Source of the DNA: Caldilineaceae bacterium
Lineage (GTDB): Bacteria > Chloroflexota > Anaerolineae > Caldilineales > Caldilineaceae
Direction of reading: 5' to 3'
Assembly: GCA_015494005.1 (NCBI GenBank)
Contig: WGCB01000331.1
Span: forward strand, 1-13,894
DNA: 13,894 nucleotides
Part shown: positions 8,542 through 13,894 of the stretch, piece after piece
How positions within the stretch are numbered: position 1 is the stretch's first letter
How the letters are laid out: each line of letters starts with the position of its first letter
The notes under the pieces: model-generated
Databases searched by the model: none
What the model saw: only the letters and a program-made list of their open reading frames with translations
Told to the model about the DNA's origin: nothing
Made by a program: the position numbers and the translations under genes

Positions 8542-8571
8542 ATTATATCACCGAAGCTCGGCCCCTCTCAA
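8542..8571 (-). promoter_or_regulatory. Sigma70-type promoter for the sirtuin gene
   Basis: On the minus strand TTGAGA (8571-8566, 5/6) and a perfect TATAAT (8547-8542) are separated by 18 bases, with TGA before the -10 (extended -10). The predicted start near 8535 gives a leader of about 42 bases. Confidence 0.7.
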
Positions 8572-8657
8572 CGCCCGGCGCGTCTCGACGCCCAGCCGCC
8601 CCAGCGCCCGACCCATCAACAATGCGTGGAGAGAACCTGGGGGGAACCTTCCCGCTT

Positions 8658-8686
8658 TTGACGAGAAGTCCCCTCCGGGGTAAGAT
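8658..8686 (+). promoter_or_regulatory. Candidate promoter for the CDP-alcohol phosphatidyltransferase
   Basis: TTGACG (8658-8663, 5/6) and TAAGAT (8681-8686, 4/6) are separated by 17 bases, about 70 bases before ATG 8757. Confidence 0.5.
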
Positions 8687-8756
8687 TGTCCCGTGCTGCG
8701 TCGCGCCAGGGAAGCTGGATTTTCTGCGGCAAGATCTCAACAGAAAGTGGTGAGCT

Positions 8757-9368
8757 ATGGTATCCAAATATGGGCGTGCCTTTTTCAGAGGGCCTCTGAT
8801 CCGTCTGGCCCGGTTGCTCCAGAAGACCGGCATCACCCCCAATGCCCTTTCCTACACCGGCTTCGCGTTGACCGTCCTCTCCGCGCTGGTGCTGGCGGCG
8901 GGGCATCTGCGCTGGGGGGGCGTGCTCCTGACGTTGGCCGCCCTCTTCGACATGCTGGACGGCGCCCTGGCCCGAGAGACGAACCAGATGAGCAAGTTCG
9001 GCGCCTTCCTGGACAGCACCCTGGATCGCTACTCGGAGAGCGTCACCCTGCTGGCCCTGGCCTTCTACTACATCACCTTCCAGCCCCAGGCCCGCACGGA
9101 GCTCTTCCTCATCTTCCTCACCCTGGTGGGCTCCCTGATGGTGAGCTACACCCGGGCCCGGGCCGAGAGCCTGCAGATCGAGTGCAAGGTGGGCATCCTG
9201 CAGCGGCCGGAGCGGCTCACCATCCTCATCACCGGGCTGATCACCGGCTGGATGCTGCCGGCCCTCTGGGTCCTGGCCATCTTCACCAACGTCACCGCGC
9301 TGCAGCGGGTCCACGAGGTCTACTGGCGCACCACCCGGCAGTCGCCCAACCCGACCAGCGGGGATTGA
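8757..9368 (+). CDS. CDP-alcohol phosphatidyltransferase family protein
   Basis: A 203-residue integral membrane enzyme. It carries the complete family signature D65-x2-D68-G69-x2-A72-R73-x8-G82-x3-D86-x3-D90 (DMLDGALARE, then KFGAFLDSTLDR). The aspartates bind metal and the CDP-linked lipid, and the enzymes transfer a phosphatidyl group to an alcohol such as glycerol phosphate or inositol phosphate. About six hydrophobic helices are visible. ITPNALSYTGF near residues 26-36 is also typical of the family. The head-group acceptor is uncertain: the arrangement recalls phosphatidylinositol-phosphate or archaetidylinositol-phosphate synthases as much as phosphatidylglycerophosphate synthase, so I give no gene symbol. 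ATG 8757 has only a weak upstream site (GTGGTGAG). It is divergent from the sirtuin. Translation ends 10 bases before the heptamer repeat. Confidence 0.88.
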   Translation: MVSKYGRAFFRGPLIRLARLLQKTGITPNALSYTGFALTVLSALVLAAGHLRWGGVLLTLAALFDMLDGALARETNQMSKFGAFLDSTLDRYSESVTLLALAFYYITFQPQARTELFLIFLTLVGSLMVSYTRARAESLQIECKVGILQRPERLTILITGLITGWMLPALWVLAIFTNVTALQRVHEVYWRTTRQSPNPTSGD

Positions 9369-9378
9369 TGAGCCCGGG

Positions 9379-9420
9379 AGTTGGAAGTTGGGAGTTGGGA
9401 GTTGGGAGTTGGAAGTTGGA
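9379..9420 (+). repeat. Six tandem heptamers, AGTTGGR
   Basis: Six contiguous 7-base units, AGTTGGA, then three AGTTGGG with an AGTTGGG-first order (variable base A,G,G,G,A,A), followed by a degenerate AGATAAC. They start 10 bases after the stop of the phosphatidyltransferase and lie upstream of the ffh promoter. Short heptanucleotide tandem repeats of this kind are known as dispersed intergenic elements in several phyla (for example the STRR class in cyanobacteria). The unit is too short for CRISPR and has no spacers. Confidence 0.9.
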
Positions 9421-9490
9421 AGATAACCGGGGAAGCATTCTCCCGGCGCTCCCGATCCCCGATCGTTGCACGGTTTCCCCTCCATTCTTT

Positions 9491-9519
9491 TTGACCTGGC
9501 GGGGCAGATCCAGTAAAAT
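9491..9519 (+). promoter_or_regulatory. Sigma70-type promoter for the ffh block
   Basis: TTGACC (9491-9496, 5/6) and TAAAAT (9514-9519, 5/6) are separated by 17 bases. A start near 9526 leaves a leader of about 110 bases before GTG 9636. The leader contains a hairpin TGAGCTGC/GCGGCTCA (9551-9568) followed by a T-rich stretch. Confidence 0.68.
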
Positions 9520-9635
9520 TAAAGGTCGACAGCGCCCTGGACATGGGCTGTGAGCTGCACGCGGCTCATGGGGCGTTTCTTTGTGCCCGAAATTGTGCTT
9601 GAAATTGAGAACGCAACACGAGGACAACCCAGCCG

Positions 9636-11003
9636 GTGTTTGAAAGCCTATCCGACAAGCTGCAGGCCGTCTTTGACAAGCTGGCCACCAAAGGCAAACT
9701 GACCGAAGCCGACGTCAACGCCGCCCTGCGGGAGGTGCGTCTGGCCCTGCTGGAGGCCGACGTCAACTACAAGGTGGTCAAGGACTTCGTGGCTCGGGTC
9801 AAGGAGCGGGCCATCGGCGTGGAGGTGATGGAGAGCCTGACCCCGGCCCAGCAGGTGATCAAGATCGTCCACGAGGAGCTCATCGAGCTCCTGGGCAAGC
9901 CGGCTCCCCTGGATCTCTCCGGGCCGCCGCCCAACGTGATCATGCTGGTGGGCCTCCAGGGATCGGGCAAGACCACCACCGCGGCCAAGCTGGCCCTGCA
10001 CCTGCGCAAGAACGGTCAGCGCCCCCTGCTGGTGGCCGCGGACATCTACCGCCCCGCCGCAGTGAAGCAGCTCCAGATCCTGGGCGAGCAGATCGACATC
10101 CCGGTCTACAGCGAAGGCACGGAGGTGCCGGCCTCCACCATCGCCAAGAACGCCCTGCGCCACGCCCGGGAGAAGGCCTACACCGTGGTCATCCTGGACA
10201 CGGCCGGCCGCCTGCAGATCGACGAGCAGATGATGCAGGAGCTGGAGCAGGTGCGCATGGTCACCCAGCCCAGGGACGTGCTCCTGGTGGTGGACGCCAT
10301 GACCGGCCAGGAGGCGGTGCGGGTGGCCCAGGGTTTCCACGAGCGGGTGCCCATCACCGGCCTGATCATGACCAAGATCGACGGCGACGCCCGGGGCGGC
10401 GCGGCCCTGAGCATCCGCCAGGTGACGGGGGTGCCTATCAAGTTCCTGGGCACCAGCGAGAAGCTCAACGGCCTGGAGCCCTTCCAGCCGGATCGCCTGG
10501 CCAACCGCATCCTGGGCATGGGGGATGTGCTCACCCTCATCGAGCGGGCCCAGGAGGCCATCACCGAGGAAGAAGCCCGGGCCATGGAGGAGAAGCTGGC
10601 CTATGGCGACTTCGACTTCGAGGACTTCCTGCAGCAGCTCAAGCAGATCAAGAAGCTGGGGCCCATCACCGACCTCCTGGGGATGATCCCGGGCATGAAC
10701 AAGATGGCCAAGGCGGTGGACCCCCAGATGGCCGAGAAGAACCTGAAGCAGGTGGAGGCCATCATCAACAGCATGACCCGGCAGGAGCGGCGCAACCCGG
10801 CCCTGCTCAACGCCAGCCGCCGCCGCCGCATCGCCCGGGGCAGCGGCACCACCGTCCAGGACGTGAACGCGCTGGTGAAGCAGTTCCGAGAGATGCGCAA
10901 GCTCATGAAGCAGCTGGGGCTCACGGGCTCCAAGAAGAAGGGCCGTCACCGGGGCCGACGAGGCCCCAACCTGGGCGGCTTGATGGATCTCTTTGGCGGC
11001 TAG
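9636..11003 (+). CDS. ffh: Signal recognition particle protein Ffh (SRP54)
   Basis: A 455-residue SRP GTPase, which binds 4.5S/6S RNA and hydrophobic signal sequences of nascent chains and hands them to FtsY at the membrane. The N domain spans residues about 1-90. The G domain has G1 GLQGSGKT (106-113), DTAGR (188-192) and TKIDGDARGG (246-255). The M domain begins near 325 with FDFEDFLQQ, includes the Met-rich LGMIPGMNKMAK (348-359), and carries the RNA-binding SRRRRIARGSGT (394-405). The tail is short, basic and Gly-rich. The length fits the family (about 440-460). The start is GTG, with GAGGA (9620-9624) rather far upstream. It leads a plus-strand series ffh-rpsP-khpA-rimM, a gene order common in bacteria. 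Confidence 0.98.
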   Translation: MFESLSDKLQAVFDKLATKGKLTEADVNAALREVRLALLEADVNYKVVKDFVARVKERAIGVEVMESLTPAQQVIKIVHEELIELLGKPAPLDLSGPPPNVIMLVGLQGSGKTTTAAKLALHLRKNGQRPLLVAADIYRPAAVKQLQILGEQIDIPVYSEGTEVPASTIAKNALRHAREKAYTVVILDTAGRLQIDEQMMQELEQVRMVTQPRDVLLVVDAMTGQEAVRVAQGFHERVPITGLIMTKIDGDARGGAALSIRQVTGVPIKFLGTSEKLNGLEPFQPDRLANRILGMGDVLTLIERAQEAITEEEARAMEEKLAYGDFDFEDFLQQLKQIKKLGPITDLLGMIPGMNKMAKAVDPQMAEKNLKQVEAIINSMTRQERRNPALLNASRRRRIARGSGTTVQDVNALVKQFREMRKLMKQLGLTGSKKKGRHRGRRGPNLGGLMDLFGG

Positions 11004-11105
11004 GCTGGGTTCTTCCAGCTTCTGGCCTCCCGAAACAGAGCAACAAACACAGCAACCGAAACCGACAACCATTCGCCGTTTTTCATTTCCAAGGAGCAAA
11101 AGACC

Positions 11106-11432
11106 GTGGTACGAATTCGTCTGCGCCGCGTGGGCGCCAAAAAGAAGCCCGTCTACCGGGTGGTGGTGGCCAACCAGCGGGAAGCCCGCAACGGCCGCTT
11201 TATCGAGACCATCGGGCTCTACAACCCGCTGACCGACCCGGAGACTGTGGAGATCAAGACGGACCGGGCCGCCTACTGGATCAGCAAGGGCGCCCAGCCC
11301 AGCGACGCCGTGGCCCGGCTGCTGAAGAAGGTGGGCGTGCTGGACGAACAGGGCAAGCTCGCCGCCCAGCCCGAGGCCCCAGAAGCCGAGACCGCAGAGG
11401 CCACAGAAGAGGTCACCGAGCCGGCTGCCTGA
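11106..11432 (+). CDS. rpsP: Small ribosomal subunit protein bS16
   Basis: A 108-residue bS16, a primary binder of 16S rRNA in 30S assembly. The first 80 residues carry the family pattern: [21 protein letters not shown], then a basic patch, [14 protein letters not shown] and a C-terminal helix [14 protein letters not shown]. The start is GTG, preceded by AGGAG with 9 bases between. Many bS16 proteins end near residue 80-90; here an acidic Ala/Glu-rich tail (about 86-108) follows and has no known fold. It lies 102 bases after ffh. That gap has no convincing terminator, only a 5-bp GCTGG/CCAGC hairpin, so cotranscription with ffh is likely. Confidence 0.97.
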   Translation: MVRIRLRRVGAKKKPVYRVVVANQREARNGRFIETIGLYNPLTDPETVEIKTDRAAYWISKGAQPSDAVARLLKKVGVLDEQGKLAAQPEAPEAETAEATEEVTEPAA

Positions 11433-11556
11433 TAGGCCCACGGCCAGACCAAGGCTGGGCAGCCGCAGCCCTGGAAGCCCATTGTCCCTCGGGACGTCAG
11501 CGGAGAGCAGGGGGCTCGCCTCCGCGTCGCCCCGCTGCCTGGGAAGGAGAAACCGG

Positions 11557-11784
11557 ATGGAAAACCTGGTCAAATTCATGGCCCGCAACCTGGTGGAAAA
11601 CCCAGACGCGGTGCGGGTATCCAGCCGCCGCATCCGGGACGGCATGGTGATCCAGCTGCAGGTGGCGCCGGAGGATACCGGCCGGGTCATCGGCAAGCAA
11701 GGGCGGGTGGCCAACGCCATGCGCTCCGTGCTCCAGGCCGCGGCCCTGCGCCGTCACCAGCAGGTGATCCTGCGCATCCGCTAA
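11557..11784 (+). CDS. khpA: KH-domain RNA-binding protein KhpA
   Basis: A 75-residue protein made of a single KH fold with the RNA-contact loop GKQG at residues 46-49 (VIGKQGRVANAMRSVL). This matches the KhpA family, which binds RNA, often as a partner of KhpB, and is linked to cell-length control and RNA stability in Firmicutes. Length is typical (about 75-80). ATG 11557 is preceded by AGGAG with a 7-base spacer; a longer in-frame extension to 11482 lacks family similarity and would lie over this site. Its position between rpsP and rimM is the classical one. It lies 124 bases after rpsP, with only small hairpins between. A terminator-like hairpin follows the stop. Confidence 0.93.
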   Translation: MENLVKFMARNLVENPDAVRVSSRRIRDGMVIQLQVAPEDTGRVIGKQGRVANAMRSVLQAAALRRHQQVILRIR

Positions 11785-11830
11785 GCCGCACCCAGCCCAG
11801 TCGGGCGCCATCCAGATAGCCGGACCACAG

Positions 11831-11866
11831 AACAGCGGGGGCTCCGTGCCTTTCGCTGTTTTTGTG
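11831..11866 (+). terminator. Terminator-like hairpin between khpA and rimM
   Basis: Arms AACAGCG (11831-11837) and CGCTGTT (11854-11860), with inner G-U and GGC/GCC pairing around TCCGT, followed by TTTGTG. The T-run is short but real. CTGTT (11856-11860) can pair instead with AACAG at 11869-11873, which would disrupt this hairpin. Either way it lies 35 to 70 bases before rimM. Confidence 0.6.
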
Positions 11867-11901
11867 TTAACAGGACACCGAATCCACGACTAAATCATCC
11901 C

Positions 11902-12603
11902 ATGACCAACGAACCGAAACGACCCAGAAGAGGAACCACCCGTCGGCGCCGCCAGACCTACACCTACTACAACCGCCCGGTCTTCATCCCGGAGGGCTAC
12001 CTCATCGTGGGGCGGATCGTGGGGGTCCACGGCCTGAAAGGGGAGGTGAAGGTGGAGCTGCACACCGACTTCCCGGAGCGTTTCGCCCCTGGCGCGGTCA
12101 TGTACCTGGGCGAGGAGCTGATCCCCGTCACGCTGACCAGCGTGCGCCCTCACAAAGGCCGGCTGCTGGTGGGCCTGGAGGGGGTGGAGGGACGCCCCGC
12201 GGCCGAGGAGCTGCGGGGAGAGTGGCTCTATATCCCCGAAGAGGAGGCCAAGGAGCTGGAGGAGGGGGTCTACTGGATCCACGACCTCCTGGGCCTGACC
12301 GTGCAGACGGAAGAAGGCCGCCCCCTGGGCGTGATCAAGGACGTGCTGGTCACGGGAGCCAACGATGTCTACGTGGTGGAGGTGCAGGAAGGGGTGAACC
12401 AGGGCCGGGACCTGCTCATCCCCGCCATCGCGGACGTGGTCCAGGAGGTGGACCTGGAGCGAGGCATCATGACCGTGCGCCTTTTGCCTGGGATGGAGGA
12501 AGAGGCCAGGCCGCCCAAGAAGCCCCGCAAGCGAAAGCCTGGGAGGAAGCCGGCCCCACCGAGGGCGGACCGGAGCGAAGGGGCCGGTGACGGGCAAGGG
12601 TGA
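11902..12603 (+). CDS. rimM: Ribosome maturation factor RimM
   Basis: A 233-residue 30S assembly factor that binds uS19 and helps form the 16S 3' head. Domain 1 is recognisable as EGYLIVGRIVGVHGLKGEVKV (31-51). The PRC-barrel follows as LLGLTVQTEEGRPLGVIKDVL (129-149), ANDVYVVE and LLIPAIADVVQEVD (171-184). Typical RimM is about 170-180 residues; this one has an N-terminal basic extension (1-28) and a C-terminal basic tail (about 203-233, rich in K, R and P). ATG 11902 is kept although no good ribosome site precedes it. Stop TGA (12601) is in the same frame as the following RHS fragment. In many genomes trmD and rplS follow rimM; here RHS sequence follows directly. A local change at the 3' end of the gene is possible. 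Confidence 0.93.
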   Translation: MTNEPKRPRRGTTRRRRQTYTYYNRPVFIPEGYLIVGRIVGVHGLKGEVKVELHTDFPERFAPGAVMYLGEELIPVTLTSVRPHKGRLLVGLEGVEGRPAAEELRGEWLYIPEEEAKELEEGVYWIHDLLGLTVQTEEGRPLGVIKDVLVTGANDVYVVEVQEGVNQGRDLLIPAIADVVQEVDLERGIMTVRLLPGMEEEARPPKKPRKRKPGRKPAPPRADRSEGAGDGQG

Positions 12604-12612
12604 CGGCGGACG

Positions 12613-12816
12613 CGGCCCACGGACCGTACCTTCACCGGCCAGAAGGCGGACGGAATGGGGCTGCTCTACTACAGCGCCCGCTACTACGACCCCGCCCTGG
12701 GGACCTTCCTGAGCCCGGACACGGTGGTGCCGGATGCAGGTGCGATCATCGACTACAACCGGTTCCTGTACGCGCGGGGAAATCCGCTCAAGTATGCGGA
12801 TCCGGACGGGCACTGT
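12613..12816 (+). other. Remnant of the RHS core C-terminus
   Basis: Reading the frame of the next CDS back past its ATG gives PTDRTFTGQKADG before GLLYYSARYYDPALGTFLSPD and ending in YADPDGHC. This is the end of an RHS core, the segment just before the variable tip. No start codon exists between the rimM stop (12603) and ATG 12655, so the sequence is cut at its 5' side. GC is about 68%, like the host genes. Confidence 0.85.
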
Positions 12817-13464
12817 CCCGCCCCGCCCAAAGAGAAAGGGCCGACGATCTGTGTGGCCTTGTTCATCAAGCCACCACGGGTTTCCGCAGGACCCTTCACC
12901 CTCCACGGCGACGGCAGAGGCTTCAGTAGCAACAGTGATCCTTCCCAGTCTCGAGGGTATACTTGGATCGATACGAATACCGGGGAGGCCGAAACCCATA
13001 TGAACCCGAGCGGCTACATTTATCCGGCCAGCATCGCCGGTCATGAAGCCTATGTGTGGACGGAGCCGAGTGAAAAGAACACCTGGTCTGTCAGTAAAGG
13101 AGAGGACGGTTCGATTACCGTGCAATATGATCTGGTGGTTTCAGGACCGTTGGACAAGATGGATGCAGCGCCTCACATCAACGGCACGATGACTTTCCGC
13201 CCGGACGGGAAGGGGGGATGGGATAGCTCGTTCATTCGGGACGGATTCCCTTGGGCAGAGGCGTACTATCATGACGGCAAGGGCAAGGTGCAGACCATCT
13301 TCCAGGACCCGGCGGTGCGAGGCAATCCGCATGATCTGTTTGCTATCGAGCCGGGAAAGTGGAACGTATTCAAGGCAGGAGCGTACAATTGGAACAAGTA
13401 CATTAAAGGGGATGGAAATCCTCGAATCAGTCAGCAATTGCGGGATATGGAGCCATTGCCATGA
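12655..13464 (+). CDS. RHS C-terminal tip, putative polymorphic toxin
   Basis: A 269-residue product. Residues 1-54 are the end of an RHS core (ARYYDPALGTFLSPD, NRFLYARGNPLKYADPDGHC). RHS proteins are large shells that encapsulate and deliver a variable C-terminal toxin. Residues 55-269 are that variable part. It carries GDGRGFSS (85-92), SR (99-100), INGTMTFRPDGKGGW (175-189) and DGFPWAEAYY (196-205). This recalls the DUF3238-type domain, but that is from memory, not a search. There is no nuclease or transferase motif I recognise. The tip would be a cytoplasmic or membrane-active effector if it follows the family rule. It has no signal peptide and no shell, so export by this fragment alone is unlikely. 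ATG 12655 lacks a strong ribosome site. GC drops to about 48-52% within it. Confidence 0.72.
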   Translation: MGLLYYSARYYDPALGTFLSPDTVVPDAGAIIDYNRFLYARGNPLKYADPDGHCPAPPKEKGPTICVALFIKPPRVSAGPFTLHGDGRGFSSNSDPSQSRGYTWIDTNTGEAETHMNPSGYIYPASIAGHEAYVWTEPSEKNTWSVSKGEDGSITVQYDLVVSGPLDKMDAAPHINGTMTFRPDGKGGWDSSFIRDGFPWAEAYYHDGKGKVQTIFQDPAVRGNPHDLFAIEPGKWNVFKAGAYNWNKYIKGDGNPRISQQLRDMEPLP

Positions 13465-13871
13465 ATCATCAGCACAGGTATGAAAAGTTCGTTATTTGGG
13501 GTGTTCTTGGCAGCCTCGCTGTTCATACGACAATAAACGGCTTCGCATGGACAATCACATTAGGTGCGGATTATAAAGATCTACTAGAAACATGGACTGA
13601 TTTCGCCGTGGTGTCCATAGTCATAGGTCTTGTAAGTGGGGTTTTCGTCCGTATCCTGTTACCCAATTGTCCACGCTGCACGTTTCTTGTCACAAGTTTG
13701 GCGGGATTGCTGTTTATAGGGCTTGTGATAGCCATTGTGCCGCGCGATGCACCAGCTTTATCGACGACGGCGGTCTACACGTTTTTGATCGTAGGTGAGC
13801 TTGTACTTTCGTTAGCACTATCTCTAGTAGGTCTATTAGGCAAGGTCGTTCATTACAAGGTGAGAGGTTGA
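13461..13871 (+). CDS. Small four-helix membrane protein, putative immunity protein
   Basis: A 136-residue hydrophobic protein, not recognised by family. About four membrane helices are visible, near residues 10-30, 46-66, 76-94 and 104-126. Loops between them contain ADYKDLLETWTD and a CPRC pair (70-73). Its ATG overlaps the upstream stop as ATGA (13461-13464), a translational coupling layout, and TGGAG lies 8 bases before it. Position directly after an RHS tip is where immunity genes sit, hence the tentative role: protecting the cell from a membrane- or periplasm-acting toxin. Sampled 60-base rows are 43-48% GC, and codons such as CTA, TTA and AAA appear that are rare in the neighbours. This supports acquisition from another source. 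Confidence 0.6.
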   Translation: MNHQHRYEKFVIWGVLGSLAVHTTINGFAWTITLGADYKDLLETWTDFAVVSIVIGLVSGVFVRILLPNCPRCTFLVTSLAGLLFIGLVIAIVPRDAPALSTTAVYTFLIVGELVLSLALSLVGLLGKVVHYKVRG

Positions 13872-13894
13872 GCAGGTCATTCACACTTGTATAC

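Larger units (their letters stand above)
12604..13871 (+). mobile_element. Orphan RHS tip / immunity cassette, probably acquired
   Basis: A 5'-truncated RHS core end, its variable tip and a coupled small membrane gene lie together after rimM. No transposase, integrase, tRNA or clear direct repeat is visible at the left edge; the right edge is outside or at the end of the window. The unit resembles the displaced C-terminal modules known downstream of rhs and cdiA loci, except that no full rhs gene is in the 12.6 kb upstream. Confidence 0.5.

Noticed and set aside
9379..9427. CRISPR array
   Set aside because: The repeat unit is 7 bases, contiguous and without spacers.
9526..9635. Possible SRP RNA gene in the ffh leader
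   Set aside because: A hairpin is present, but I see no conserved GGAA tetraloop or the asymmetric loop of the SRP Alu/S domain, and no separate terminator.
9648..11720. A 690-residue open frame on the minus strand across ffh, rpsP and part of khpA
   Set aside because: It overlaps three conserved plus-strand genes; its residue make-up (His, Leu and Gly runs) is a mirror of Ffh codons.
12604..12654. Insertion sequence or target-site duplication at the rimM/RHS junction
   Set aside because: I searched by eye for inverted and direct repeats at the junction and found none that were convincing.
11890..13125. A 411-residue open frame on the minus strand across rimM and the RHS tip
   Set aside because: Antisense to conserved RimM and RHS core sequence, with no motif and no ribosome site.

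Overview
This window is about 65% GC over most of its length. It looks like chromosomal DNA from a thermophile-like member of the Chloroflexota, possibly Caldilineae. That placement is inferred from gene content, the sequence character of the MDH, RimM and RHS proteins, and a secreted protein ending in a YLPYL-type tail. No phylogenetic marker was searched.

Layout. Positions 1-261 hold the 3' end of an FGGY sugar kinase. It converges on a minus-strand CPBP intramembrane protease (287-1345). That gene diverges from ppk1, a polyphosphate kinase (1530-3833) with a good sigma70-type promoter. A minus-strand malate dehydrogenase (3971-4957) follows, with its own promoter and a 15-bp terminator hairpin. 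A 485-base divergent spacer carries the mdh promoter and an extended -10 promoter. The latter reads through a long leader into a secreted FG-GAP beta-propeller protein (5443-7530). A minus-strand sirtuin (7657-8493), again with clear promoter and terminator, diverges from a CDP-alcohol phosphatidyltransferase (8757-9368). A run of six AGTTGGR heptamers separates that gene from a translation/secretion block: ffh (SRP54), rpsP (bS16), khpA (KH-domain RNA-binding protein) and rimM (16S maturation factor). All four lie on the plus strand, with a terminator-like hairpin between khpA and rimM.

The most interesting part is the right end. Directly after the rimM stop codon, where trmD and rplS usually follow in bacteria, lies a 5'-truncated RHS (polymorphic toxin) fragment. 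It is in the same reading frame as rimM. It keeps only the last part of the RHS core, fused to a lower-GC C-terminal domain, and overlaps by ATGA a small membrane protein that sits where an immunity gene would. GC falls from about 65-70% to about 43-52% across the toxin-like domain and the membrane protein. The arrangement fits an orphan RHS C-terminal toxin/immunity cassette placed by recombination beside a housekeeping operon. The biochemical activity of the toxin-like domain cannot be told from sequence alone.

How the genes relate: ffh, rpsP, khpA and rimM serve ribosome assembly and membrane targeting. Each of the other genes appears to be an independent unit with its own promoter; the spacers are short and several units end in strong hairpins.
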